DNA of 26,186 bases from Pseudomonadota bacterium (GTDB lineage Bacteria > Pseudomonadota > Alphaproteobacteria > Rhizobiales > Devosiaceae), in NCBI GenBank assembly GCA_023431205.1, contig JAEYXQ010000117.1, forward strand, positions 1 to 26,186, given 5' to 3'. A model generated the notes under the pieces. The model did no database searches. It saw nothing but the letters and a program-made list of their open reading frames with translations, and was not told the origin of the DNA. How positions within the stretch are numbered: position 1 is the stretch's first letter; every line of letters begins with the position of its first letter. Shown here in pieces: positions 1-8,078 of this stretch. The position numbers and the translations under genes are program-made.

Positions 1-240
1 GCAGGTGTTCGCCACATCCGTACCCGGCCCTATCGGCCGCAAACCAATGGCAAGGCTGAACGCTTCATCCAGACAACACTGCGCGAATGGGCCTATGCCC
101 ACCCCTATCAGACATCCGAACACCGACAACAGGCCATCGGCCCATGGACCGATGCCTACAATCAGCAAAGACCCCACTCAGGCATCGGAGGGAGAACACC
201 CTTCCAACGACTGACGGACCTTCTTGGAAACGACAGCTAG
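1..240 (+). CDS. IS481-type transposase, C-terminal fragment (5' end outside window)
   Basis: The first frame is open from base 1 to a TAG at 238-240 and encodes about 79 residues typical of the end of an IS481/IS3-like DDE integrase. It contains RPYRPQTNGKAERFIQT, where the Glu of KAERF is the last catalytic acid of the DDE triad, then YNQQRPHSGIGG and a terminal LTDLLGNDS. The rest of the gene lies upstream of the window, so it cannot be judged intact or truncated. Only 16 bases separate its stop from the stop of the convergent ohr gene, and I recognise no terminal inverted repeat there. The family call is strong from the motifs; the exact IS is unknown. Confidence 0.85.
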   Translation, partial: AGVRHIRTRPYRPQTNGKAERFIQTTLREWAYAHPYQTSEHRQQAIGPWTDAYNQQRPHSGIGGRTPFQRLTDLLGNDS

Positions 241-256
241 GTGGGGGCTCTTGGCC

Positions 257-682
257 TCACACCACGTCGAGCGAGACGTCGAAGCCGTTTCGGGACACTT
301 CGCTATAGGGGCAGATGACGTGGGCGCGCTGGACGATGTCCTGCACCTTGGCCTTGTCCATGCCGGGCACGTCGACCTTGAGCGCCGCCTCGATCCAGAA
401 GCCTTCGCCGTCCTCGCGGTCCTTGAAGCTGACTTCGGCCGTGACCTTGGCGTCTTCGGGGATATTGTCGCCGCTCTTGCGCGCGGCCGCCTTCATGGCG
501 CCGAGGAAGCAGGCGGAATAGCCGACCGCAAACAGCTGCTCGGGGTTGGTGCCGCGGGCGCCGTCCCCGCCGAGCTCCTTGGGCGTGGTCAGCGTTACGT
601 CGAGAACGCCATCGTCCGTCGCCCCGTGGCCGGAACGGCCGCCGGTCGAAGTGGCACGGGCGGTGTACATGATCTTGGGCAT
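257..682 (-). CDS. ohr: Organic hydroperoxide resistance protein Ohr (OsmC/Ohr peroxidase)
   Basis: A 141-residue protein, the usual Ohr length. It reduces organic and fatty-acid hydroperoxides in the cytoplasm using a pair of redox cysteines and lipoyl-type reductants. The peroxidatic Cys is at 58 in GYSACFLGA and the resolving Cys at 124 in HVICPYSEVSRNG. Arg16 and Glu48 match the family residues that activate the first Cys. The CPYSE-type second-Cys motif favours Ohr over OsmC. The frame stays open upstream, but the ATG at 682 is preceded by CAGGAG at good spacing and gives the canonical MPKIMYTA start. Ohr is usually controlled by a MarR-type OhrR; no ohrR lies in the window. It is convergent with the transposase fragment. 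Confidence 0.95.
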   Translation of the reverse strand: MPKIMYTARATSTGGRSGHGATDDGVLDVTLTTPKELGGDGARGTNPEQLFAVGYSACFLGAMKAAARKSGDNIPEDAKVTAEVSFKDREDGEGFWIEAALKVDVPGMDKAKVQDIVQRAHVICPYSEVSRNGFDVSLDVV

Positions 683-716
683 CGCTAACTCCTGCGGTTG
701 GAAAGGTGTTTGAAAC

Positions 717-1043
717 TCAGTTGCAGCCTTTGGCCTTTTCGACCGCGCTGATGGTGGCGACGTTGCGGCGCTCATAGGCGTTGAGGCTGACCTTGGCCTG
801 GTCGGTGATCCAGCAGCCGTCATTGCTGAAGCTGGCGCGGCCGCGGTCCGTCTGGAAGCAATAGCCGTTCTGCGCATAGACGATGTTGCGCACTTCCCAG
901 AGCGCCTGGCAGCTCAGCCGGTTGAGATCGGCGCGCGCGAAGTAGTCGCTGTCGTCGCAGCCGAGGATTTCGTAGCAGTTCGCCATCGCCGGTGCGCTGA
1001 AAGCAAGGAACGCCGCTGCCGCGGCAATCAGTCTCCGTGTCAT
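717..1043 (-). CDS. Secreted YARHG-domain protein
   Basis: A 108-residue predicted exported protein. Residues 1-21 form a Sec signal peptide (MTRR, an Ala/Leu-rich core, cleavage likely after APAMA). The mature part carries a YARHG-like motif at about 43-62, with LSCQALWEVRNIVYAQNGYCF matching the family pattern of L-LW-RN-IYA-GY-F. Six Cys (23, 29, 45, 62, 77, 107) suggest disulfides and a periplasmic location. YARHG domains are found in extracellular and peptidase-associated proteins; no molecular function is assigned. The ATG at 1043 has AGAGGGG upstream. A longer frame to 1130 would bury the signal peptide and is less likely. It lies 34 bp upstream of ohr on the same strand. Confidence 0.8.
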   Translation of the reverse strand: MTRRLIAAAAAFLAFSAPAMANCYEILGCDDSDYFARADLNRLSCQALWEVRNIVYAQNGYCFQTDRGRASFSNDGCWITDQAKVSLNAYERRNVATISAVEKAKGCN

Positions 1044-1101
1044 CGCTGAAGCCCCTCTTTGACCAGGGGACTTCATCACGAAACCGGGCGCCGCGGAAGG
1101 G

Positions 1102-1281
1102 TCAGCGACCGTCACGGTCCTCGGCGGCATATTCTCGCTTGGTCTCGAGCTCGGTATGCACCCGCTCGCTCACGCTGCGTTGCCGGTTGCGCATGATGCC
1201 GTAGATGATCGCCCCGGCCAGGACCGCTACCCCCACGGTGAGAAGGATCAGCCAGATGCTGGGGCCTGCTTCCATTTCCAT
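1102..1281 (-). CDS. Small single-pass membrane protein, unknown function
   Basis: A 59-residue protein beginning MEMEAGPS, with one hydrophobic helix at about residues 9-29 and then a charged, basic-then-acidic tail (RNRQRSVSERVHTELETKR...). The topology is probably N-out or N-in with a short cytoplasmic tail. I recognise no family. The ATG at 1281 is chosen because GGAG sits about nine bases upstream; an in-frame start at 1308 would place that GGAG inside the gene. It lies between the YARHG and DUF924 genes, all on the same strand. The composition of the helix and the good ribosome site are the main reasons to accept it. Confidence 0.6.
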   Translation of the reverse strand: MEMEAGPSIWLILLTVGVAVLAGAIIYGIMRNRQRSVSERVHTELETKREYAAEDRDGR

Positions 1282-1338
1282 GTCTTGCACTCCGTTTATC
1301 GGATGCAACGATGGGCGGGGCGCAACGGTTGCCGAGCG

Positions 1339-1884
1339 CTAGAAGCCGCGATCCTGCTGTTCCTGCATATAGGTGATCTCCTCGGCCGTGCTCTGCCGGC
1401 CGAGGGCGGCGTTGCGGAAGGGGAACCGTCCGAAGCGCGCAATGGTCTCGCGGTGCTTGGCCATGTAGTCGACCTGCTCCGGCACGCCATAGGCCTCGAA
1501 CAGGCGCAGGCCCTCGTCCTGGATCACCAGCGACTCCGCATGCATGAACGGCATCAGCACGAACATCGCGGCCGGCTTGCCCACGGCCTCATCCACCCTG
1601 AGGGCAATGGCTTCCTGCGCCAGCACCAATGCCATCTTGTCCTGGGCAAAGGCTTCCGGCGCGCCGCGGTGGAGCTGGCGCGAGAACTGGTCGAGGACGA
1701 TGATCTCGGCCAGCCTGCCCCGCGGCTCCGTCCGCCACGTCCAGGCTTCGCCGCGGGCAGCGGCCGCATGCGTCTCTGTGAACCTGGCGGCAAGGGCGGC
1801 GTCGAATTCCTCGGTGCGAGCGAACCAGTGGTCCGGTCCGTGCTCCACGAACCAGAAATCGAGCACGTCCTCGAAGCTGCGCAT
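1339..1884 (-). CDS. DUF924 family protein
   Basis: A 181-residue soluble protein. It opens with VLDFWFVEHGPDHWFARTEEFDA and has the family hallmark LAEIIVLDQFSRQLHRG at about residues 56-72, followed by MPFMHAES and, near the end, FGRFPFRN. These features match DUF924, an all-helical TPR-like family of unknown biochemical role common in Proteobacteria. The ATG at 1884 is preceded by a near-perfect AGGAGG four bases upstream, which rejects the longer frame starting at 1947. It follows the VOC gene by only 8 bp, so the two are almost certainly co-transcribed and probably translationally coupled. Confidence 0.9.
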   Translation of the reverse strand: MRSFEDVLDFWFVEHGPDHWFARTEEFDAALAARFTETHAAAARGEAWTWRTEPRGRLAEIIVLDQFSRQLHRGAPEAFAQDKMALVLAQEAIALRVDEAVGKPAAMFVLMPFMHAESLVIQDEGLRLFEAYGVPEQVDYMAKHRETIARFGRFPFRNAALGRQSTAEEITYMQEQQDRGF

Positions 1885-1892
1885 GTGACCTC

Positions 1893-2813
1893 CTAGGCTG
1901 CGACCAGCCGGATGCTGTTGCCGAACGGGTCGGTGGTTTCGAGCCACCCGCCTGCGTCCGTCACTGTTGAACCCGCGGCACGCAGGCGTGCGGCGAGAGC
2001 CTCGAGGCTCCTAGCATCCGGCAGGCGGATGGTGAACCAGCTCAGTCCCGCTGTCGAGGTCGGGGCGATCCGCGCCTGCGGGCCAGACCAGATGTTGAAC
2101 GCCACCGTGTGAGGCATGTAGTCGAGCCCCACGTCGCCCATGCCGAAGGAGTGGATGAGCATCAGCCCGCCAAAGCCGACGACGTCGCGATAGAAGTCCA
2201 TCGCCTTGCCGAGGTCGGTCACGTGCAGGTGGATGTGGCCGATACGGGTGCCGGCCGGCATGGATGCCTCGATCACCGGCTGCTCGCCGAGTTCGCCCAG
2301 CAGGTCCTCGAGGTCGATCGGATCACGACCGGAATGGGGGCGTCCGTCGGCGGTCACCGCGTAGCTCTCGCCCTTGTCGGGGTCGCCGAGGCTGCCGCGC
2401 CAGGGCGTCTCGAAGGTGATCTCGATGCCGTTGCCGTCGAAATCCCACAGGTAGATGGCTTCGCTGACCAGGTGGTCGGTCGGCGAGATGCGGACATTGC
2501 GCTGCAGGGCGCGGACGGCCATCTGCGCCAGGTCGCGGCGCGTCGGCACGTGGACCGCGACATGGTAGAGGCCGATGCTGCGCGGCACCACCGGGCTGCT
2601 GGCGCCGTTCTCGAGTTCAATGAGCACCTTGCCGCCGGCGCCGAGCTGCAGCAACGGGCCGTCTTCGGCGATGAGCTCGAGACCGACGACGTCACGCCAG
2701 ATGGCGAGCGCCTTGGTGCGGTCGGTGACGCGCAGGTGCACGGGGCCGAGCTGGGTGGTCAGGGGCAGCACGGGCTGCGAGCGGACATTGGTCTGAACGG
2801 ATGCGTCGATCAT
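1893..2813 (-). CDS. VOC family protein with two glyoxalase/dioxygenase domains (CatE-like)
   Basis: A 306-residue protein with two vicinal-oxygen-chelate modules, residues about 20-140 and 190-306. Module 1 has LGPVHLRVTD, GLYHVAVHVP and DGNGIEITFE, which supply the two His and one Glu expected for a metal site. Module 2 has IGHIHLHVTDL and MPHTVAFNIW but ends FGNSIRLVAA, so its third ligand looks lost. This pattern resembles CatE-type catechol-2,3-dioxygenase-like proteins of the extradiol dioxygenase superfamily. The substrate cannot be read from the sequence and glyoxalase-like activity is also possible. GAAAGG precedes the ATG. It is the first gene of the short run VOC-DUF924. Confidence 0.85.
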   Translation of the reverse strand: MIDASVQTNVRSQPVLPLTTQLGPVHLRVTDRTKALAIWRDVVGLELIAEDGPLLQLGAGGKVLIELENGASSPVVPRSIGLYHVAVHVPTRRDLAQMAVRALQRNVRISPTDHLVSEAIYLWDFDGNGIEITFETPWRGSLGDPDKGESYAVTADGRPHSGRDPIDLEDLLGELGEQPVIEASMPAGTRIGHIHLHVTDLGKAMDFYRDVVGFGGLMLIHSFGMGDVGLDYMPHTVAFNIWSGPQARIAPTSTAGLSWFTIRLPDARSLEALAARLRAAGSTVTDAGGWLETTDPFGNSIRLVAA

Positions 2814-2856
2814 GGCTTCGGCCTTTCACGCCGGGGGAGCTTTTCGTTGCCCCTAA

Positions 2857-2885
2857 TCTGGAGGCTTGCGGGGCAAGCCTCCAGA
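2857..2885 (-). terminator. Strong hairpin in the gcd-VOC gap, terminator-like without a U-tract
   Basis: A 13-bp perfect stem (TCTGGAGGCTTGC paired with GCAAGCCTCCAGA) with a three-base GGG loop lies 40-70 bases after the gcd stop. On the minus strand it is followed by ATTAGGGG rather than a run of T, so it may be a 3'-end stabilising structure or a Rho-assisted terminator rather than a classic intrinsic one. It separates the gcd transcript from the VOC/DUF924 genes downstream on the same strand. Confidence 0.5.
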
Positions 2886-2925
2886 GCGCAAATGCCGAAC
2901 AGTCCGGTCGACACGGGCCCCGCTG

Positions 2926-5463
2926 CTACTGCGGCAGGGCGTAGGCGATCACCGCATCGCTGATCGGGGTTTCCATGAAGTGGTGTCCGCCCGGCGCGAT
3001 CACCACATACTGGCGTCCATCCACCTCGTAGGTCATGGGCGTGGTCTGCCCGCCGCCCGGCAGGGTGTCGGTCCACACCGTCTCGCCCGTCTCGATGTCG
3101 ATGGCATGGATCAGGTCGTCAGTGGTGGCCGAGATGAAGATCAGCCCGCCGGCCGTGGCCACCGGTCCGCCATTGTTGGGCGTGCCGATGTCGAGCGGCA
3201 GCATCGACGGAATGCCCCAGGGCCCGTTCTTCCGGGCGGTGCCGAACGGGCGATCCCAGACCGTCTCGCCGGTGGCGAGGTCGATGGCGCGAATGCCGCC
3301 ATAGGGTGGCTCGGTGCAGAGAAGGCCGGTCCACTGGCGCCAGCCGGCATTGACGTCGATGGCATAGGGCGCGCCGATCTGCGGCCCGGCCTCGCCGAGG
3401 GCGGTTTCACCCTGGCCGCCGGGCTGGTTGATCGCCGTGAGCCCGGCCGCGTCTGCTTCCTCGCGCGGCACCAGCCGGTTGTGGTTGGGCATGTTGTTGT
3501 AGTTGGCAATCAACAGGCCACGCTCGACATCGATGGCGACGCTGCCCCAGTCATTGCCGCCATTGTAGCCGGGATATTGCAGCCAATGCGTGTCGCTGGT
3601 CGGAGCGGTGTAGATTCCCTCGTAGTGCGACTGGCGGAACTGGATGCGGCACCAGAGCTGGTCGAGCGGGGTCATGCCCCACATGTCGGCCTCGGTCAGG
3701 TCGGGGAAGGCCAGCGTATGGTAAGCCGAGAAAGGCTGCGTCTCGGCCAGGTAGTCGGGCTCGACGCCGCCCTGCGGCACCGGGCGATCCTCCACCGGGA
3801 ACAGCGATTCCCCGGTCTCGCGGTTGAGGATGTAGATGTCTCCCTGCTTGGAGGCGAGTACCAGCGCAGGAACCGTGCCGTCCGCGGTGGGGAAATCGAC
3901 CAGCGAGGGCTGCGAGCCGAGGTCATAGTCCCACACGTCGTTGCGCACCGTCTGGAAGTGCCAGACGTCGTCGCCGGTGGTGGCATCCACCGCCACCAGC
4001 GATGTCGCGTACTCGTTCTCGAGATCGCTGCGGTTGGAGCCGTAATAGTCCACCGACGAGTTGCCGAGTGGCAGGTAGACCAGCCCGAGCTCCTCGTCGG
4101 CGGCGGCAATGGTCCACATGTTTGGCGTGCCGCGGGTATAGACCTCGCCTTCCGCCGGGGCGCCGCGGTTGTCGGGGTTACCGAGGTCCCAGGCCCAGGC
4201 GAGTTCGCCGGTCACCGCATCATAGCCGCGGACGACGCCGGAAGGGGCATCTTCGGCCTGGCCGTCCTTGACCTGCGCACCCATCACGGCGATGCCGCGC
4301 ACGATCGTCGGCGGCGAGGTCACCGCGTACCAGCCCGGCACGGTGTCGCCGATCCCCTGCTCGAGATTGACCTGGCCGTTGACGCCGAAATCGGCGCAGG
4401 GCTGACCGGTCGTCGCATCCACCGCGATCAGCCGGGCGTCCAGCGTGCCCACAAGGATGCGGGCGGCACAGGCCTGGTCGGCCGGCGCATCGGGTATCTG
4501 GTAGTAGGCGACGCCACGGCAGGTAGCGCCATAGGGTATCGCATCCTCCGACACACCGGGGTCGAACCGCCACTCCTCGAGGCCCGAACCGGCGTCTATG
4601 GCGATCAGGATGTTCATCGGCGAGCAGAGATAAAGGTTGTTGCCGATCTTGAGCGGGGTGTTCTCCGGCGAGTACTTGCCCTCGGCGGCCTCGGACGGCA
4701 TGTCGCCGGTGTTGTACTCCCAGGCGCGCTCGAGTTGGTCGACGTTGTCCCGGGTGATCTGCGACAGCGGCGAATACCGCAGGGCGTGGTAGGTGCCACC
4801 ATAGGCCGGCCAGTCGGCGCCCGTCTCGAGCTGCGGTTCTGCCTGCGCGGCAGCGAGCGTCGTGTCCGGTGGTGCGGCGTCGCCTTCGGCGGGTTGCACG
4901 GGGGTCGCTGCGGGAGTGTCCGCATCACTGGCGGTTGCGGGTGCTGCCGGCGCCGCCGGTTCTCCCGCTGCTGGTTCCGGTGCGGGTGCAGGTTCGGCCG
5001 GTGCGGTCGTCTCCTGCGCGACCAGCCGCACATCGCTGGCGGTGGTCAGCACCATCAGCGAGGCGCCCAGCGACAGCACGCCGACCGCGGCAGCGGCAAA
5101 GGCGCCGCGCGCCAACCGCGCCGGCCCACGCAGGGCGGGAATGCAGAGCAGCACCAGGACGAGGATGACAGTGGGGCCGATGAGCCGGGGCACCTGCGCC
5201 CAGCCGTCCATGCCCTTCTCCCACAGCGCCCAGATCAGGGTGCCGAGGAAGGTCAGAAGATACACCCACACCCCGGCCATCGAATGGCGGAAGAGGAAGA
5301 AGGCGGAGACGACGAGCCCCAGGCCTGCCAGGGCATAGTACCAGGAGCCGCCGAGGGTGATGAGCCACACGCCACCGGCGAGGATCGGCAGCCCGAAGAC
5401 TGCCATGACCAACGCCAGCACCAGAACTACCCAGTATCCGAAACCGCGTGCGCGATCTGCCAT
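2926..5463 (-). CDS. gcd: Membrane-bound PQQ-dependent glucose dehydrogenase
   Basis: An 845-residue inner-membrane quinoprotein that oxidises glucose to gluconolactone on the periplasmic side and passes electrons to ubiquinone. Residues about 8-145 hold five hydrophobic segments, as in E. coli Gcd. Residues about 215-845 form the eight-bladed PQQ propeller, opening DWPAYGGTYHALRYSPLSQI. WDYDLGSQP (Asp512/Asp514) and ASKQGDIYILNRETG (Lys539) correspond to the catalytic Asp and the quinone-linked Lys of the family. The Ala/Pro/Glu-rich linker at about 152-212 makes it longer than the roughly 800 residues usual for the family. The ATG at 5463 has GGGGAGAGG upstream; an in-frame ATG at 5487 is also possible. 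No pqq genes are in the window. It lies 68 bp downstream of bphP with no terminator visible in the gap. Confidence 0.93.
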   Translation of the reverse strand: MADRARGFGYWVVLVLALVMAVFGLPILAGGVWLITLGGSWYYALAGLGLVVSAFFLFRHSMAGVWVYLLTFLGTLIWALWEKGMDGWAQVPRLIGPTVILVLVLLCIPALRGPARLARGAFAAAAVGVLSLGASLMVLTTASDVRLVAQETTAPAEPAPAPEPAAGEPAAPAAPATASDADTPAATPVQPAEGDAAPPDTTLAAAQAEPQLETGADWPAYGGTYHALRYSPLSQITRDNVDQLERAWEYNTGDMPSEAAEGKYSPENTPLKIGNNLYLCSPMNILIAIDAGSGLEEWRFDPGVSEDAIPYGATCRGVAYYQIPDAPADQACAARILVGTLDARLIAVDATTGQPCADFGVNGQVNLEQGIGDTVPGWYAVTSPPTIVRGIAVMGAQVKDGQAEDAPSGVVRGYDAVTGELAWAWDLGNPDNRGAPAEGEVYTRGTPNMWTIAAADEELGLVYLPLGNSSVDYYGSNRSDLENEYATSLVAVDATTGDDVWHFQTVRNDVWDYDLGSQPSLVDFPTADGTVPALVLASKQGDIYILNRETGESLFPVEDRPVPQGGVEPDYLAETQPFSAYHTLAFPDLTEADMWGMTPLDQLWCRIQFRQSHYEGIYTAPTSDTHWLQYPGYNGGNDWGSVAIDVERGLLIANYNNMPNHNRLVPREEADAAGLTAINQPGGQGETALGEAGPQIGAPYAIDVNAGWRQWTGLLCTEPPYGGIRAIDLATGETVWDRPFGTARKNGPWGIPSMLPLDIGTPNNGGPVATAGGLIFISATTDDLIHAIDIETGETVWTDTLPGGGQTTPMTYEVDGRQYVVIAPGGHHFMETPISDAVIAYALPQ

Positions 5464-5531
5464 CTCGCCTCTCCCCATTGCGGCCAATTATGGGCGCAAC
5501 GGGGGCGGAGGGATGTGGTTCCGGTTTTCAG

Positions 5532-8078
5532 TTAGCCTATGTTGGTGCCGAGCAACCTCTGCAACTGCTGCAGGATCGAACCTGCCTCGTAGGGCTTGCG
5601 GACCACCGCCACCTTGGCGTGTTGCTCCGGCAATGCCCCGCCGTCGCCATATCCGGTGGCAAACAGGAACGGCACGCCACGCTTGGCCAGCGCATCGGCA
5701 ACCACGGTGGAGGTTTCCGCCCCGAGGTTAACATCGAGGATGGCTGCGTCGACCTCCTGCTTTTCCACCACCGACAGGGCTTCGCGCACGGTCGGGGCGG
5801 TCGCCACCACCGCGATGCCGGCATCGGTCAGCATCTGCTCGAGGTCGAGCGCGATCAGCATCTGGTCTTCCACGATCAGCACGCGTCTTCCGACAATCTG
5901 CTGCACCGGCTCAGTCGCCGTGGGTGCCTCCACCCTGGTCCTGGCCTTGCCCGGCTGCTCGACCGAGACGAACCGGCCCGGCACGCGGAACTCGGCCGTC
6001 ACCCCGTTCGGATTGTAGGCGACGTTGCTCTTGCCGCCGAGGTCGAACGGGATCGAGCGCTCAATCAGCACCGTGCCGAAGCCGCGGCGTGACGGCGGCC
6101 GCACCGGCGGTCCGCCGCTCTCGGTCCAGTCGAGCTGCAAGGTCCCGGTATCTTCCACCGTCCATGCCACCCGCAGCGTGCCGCCCGCGCGGGACAGCGC
6201 GCCGTATTTGGCGGCGTTGGTGGACAACTCGTGCAGCACCAGCGCCATCACCGAGAAGGCCTGCGCGTTGAGCCACACGGCCGGGCCGTCGAGTTCCACG
6301 ACGCGGCCGTCGCCGCCATAGGGCGACAGTTCGGCCCGCACCAGGTCGGCCAGTCCGCCGCCGCCGTCGCCGCGGATCACCTGGTCATGGGCATGCGACA
6401 GCGCCTGGATGCGGCCGCGCAGGGACTGCACGTAATCCTCGAGCGACTGCCTGCTCTCGGACGGCTGGCTGACCAGCGACTTGATCACCGCCAGGATGTT
6501 CTTGACCCGGTGGTTCAGCTCTTCGTTGAGCATGCGCTGGCGCAGTTCGGCCTTGCTGCGCTCGTCGGCCAGCAATTCGCTGTGCCGCAGCGCCACTTCC
6601 ACCAAGGCCGACCGCGTCGCCTCGGCAAACTGCCGCTCCGGCGCCGTCCAGGGTGCCGATTGCTGCCGCACCGTCTGCTTCCAGATCTCGAAGCTCTTGC
6701 GCGGGGTCAGCCGGTCGCCCATCGGCCCGGTCTGGTAGATCTTGTCCGGATTGCCCGCCCAGTCGAGCGTATGCTCCAGCTCCTTGCGGAAGAAGAACAG
6801 GTAGTCGCGCGGCCGCTGCGACAGCGGAATGATCAGCATGCCCGAGGCATCCGGGGCGTATTCCTCCGCCGCCGGCAGCACCGCCGAGAGCTGGTGCGTC
6901 GCCCAGACACGGCCTTCGGTTGCCGCTTCGGCGAAGCGCACCAGGCTGGCCGAGGCGCCCGCCGGCGGCACCGTGCCGCTCGCGGTCCACTTGCCGTCGA
7001 TCCAGATCGCCTGCCCATCGGACGGGATCAGTTCCTTGAACTCCGGCAGGCGCTCGCGCAGGATCTGGCCGAAATCGCTGCTGCGCGAGGTTTCCTGGAG
7101 GAAGCGATCCAGCAGCGCCCGGGCCCGGCTCGCCGCTTCCAGGGCGTGCTTGCGGTGCAGCGCTTCAAGATGCAGCGAGAAGAACTGGCCGAACATTTCG
7201 GCGGCCACGCGCTCGGCCATGGTCAGCGTCCGCGGCGCGTAGTGGTGGCAGGCGATCAGCCCCCACAGCTCTCCCTCGACAATGATCGAGATCGACATCG
7301 AGGCGCCGACGCCCATGTTGCGCAGGTACTCGCAATGGATAGGCGACACGCTTCGCAGATGCGCGAAGCTGAGGTCCAGCGGCTCGCCCGAGGCGTCGAG
7401 TACCGGCTCCACCGGCACCGGCTGCGGGTCCGAGTTGGAGATGATGCGGATGGTGTTCTTGAGATACAGCGCGCGCGCCTGCTGCGGAATGTCCGAAGCC
7501 GGGAAATACTGGCCGAGGAAGCTCTCGAGATCGCCGCGACGGGCCTCGCTCAGCACCTTGCCGGCGCCGTCGGTGCCGAAGCTGTAGATCATCACCCGGT
7601 CATAGTGCAGCATGCCCTGGATCAGCCGGGCGGTGTCGCGGATGAGCCGATCCACCGTCTCGATGGCGGCGATGCGCCCGATCATGGCGCGCGCCAGTTC
7701 CAGCGGCGGGGCGATGGCTTCGTTCGCCGGCTCGAGCTCGACGATGGCGTTGCCCTTGAAGCGATGCACCGAAATGTCGAAGCGCCGGCCGCTGGGCAGC
7801 GCCTGGCCGAACAGCAGCGCGGCGCGGCTGCCTTCCTGCGTCCGCGCCAGGGAGTTGCGGATCGAGTGCGCCACCTCCTCGCCGACGAGCTGGGCGAGGT
7901 TGAGCCCGATGCAGTCGCCATTCCCGCCGAGAATGTCGGCGAGGTTGCGCGAGTGCCGGCGAATGGTGATGGCGCTCGCGTCACAGGCGATCAGGCAGCC
8001 ATGGGACTGAATGCTGCCCGGGATGTGGATCGGTTCCCGATCGCAATTGGTCAGGTCGACCCGGCTAGGCGCGTTCAT
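5532..8078 (-). CDS. bphP: Bacteriophytochrome, hybrid HWE histidine kinase with receiver domain
   Basis: An 848-residue red/far-red photoreceptor kinase. Cys12 in LTNCDREPIHIPGSIQ is the biliverdin attachment site ahead of the PAS domain (to about 120). The GAF domain (about 135-310) carries PASDIP at 193-198 and His248 in SPIHCEYL. The PHY domain (about 320-500) carries the tongue motif PRKSF at 459-463. The kinase has an HWE-type H box, ELNHRVKNILA with His523, an N box at HELSTNAAKYGAL and the W-x-E of LDWTESGG at 651-653. A C-terminal receiver (732-848) has acidic pocket Glu737/Asp738, phospho-acceptor Asp782 and Lys828. The frame is open to 8318, but the ATG at 8078 has GGAGGTGC upstream. 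It overlaps the bphO stop by 14 bp, so coupled translation is likely. The output partner is unknown. Confidence 0.96.
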   Translation of the reverse strand: MNAPSRVDLTNCDREPIHIPGSIQSHGCLIACDASAITIRRHSRNLADILGGNGDCIGLNLAQLVGEEVAHSIRNSLARTQEGSRAALLFGQALPSGRRFDISVHRFKGNAIVELEPANEAIAPPLELARAMIGRIAAIETVDRLIRDTARLIQGMLHYDRVMIYSFGTDGAGKVLSEARRGDLESFLGQYFPASDIPQQARALYLKNTIRIISNSDPQPVPVEPVLDASGEPLDLSFAHLRSVSPIHCEYLRNMGVGASMSISIIVEGELWGLIACHHYAPRTLTMAERVAAEMFGQFFSLHLEALHRKHALEAASRARALLDRFLQETSRSSDFGQILRERLPEFKELIPSDGQAIWIDGKWTASGTVPPAGASASLVRFAEAATEGRVWATHQLSAVLPAAEEYAPDASGMLIIPLSQRPRDYLFFFRKELEHTLDWAGNPDKIYQTGPMGDRLTPRKSFEIWKQTVRQQSAPWTAPERQFAEATRSALVEVALRHSELLADERSKAELRQRMLNEELNHRVKNILAVIKSLVSQPSESRQSLEDYVQSLRGRIQALSHAHDQVIRGDGGGGLADLVRAELSPYGGDGRVVELDGPAVWLNAQAFSVMALVLHELSTNAAKYGALSRAGGTLRVAWTVEDTGTLQLDWTESGGPPVRPPSRRGFGTVLIERSIPFDLGGKSNVAYNPNGVTAEFRVPGRFVSVEQPGKARTRVEAPTATEPVQQIVGRRVLIVEDQMLIALDLEQMLTDAGIAVVATAPTVREALSVVEKQEVDAAILDVNLGAETSTVVADALAKRGVPFLFATGYGDGGALPEQHAKVAVVRKPYEAGSILQQLQRLLGTNIG

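Noticed and set aside
2866..5535. An 889-codon open frame on the plus strand antisense to gcd.
   Set aside because: It mirrors a GC-rich gene with strong third-position bias, has no recognisable domains and no ribosome site; the minus-strand Gcd protein is unmistakable.
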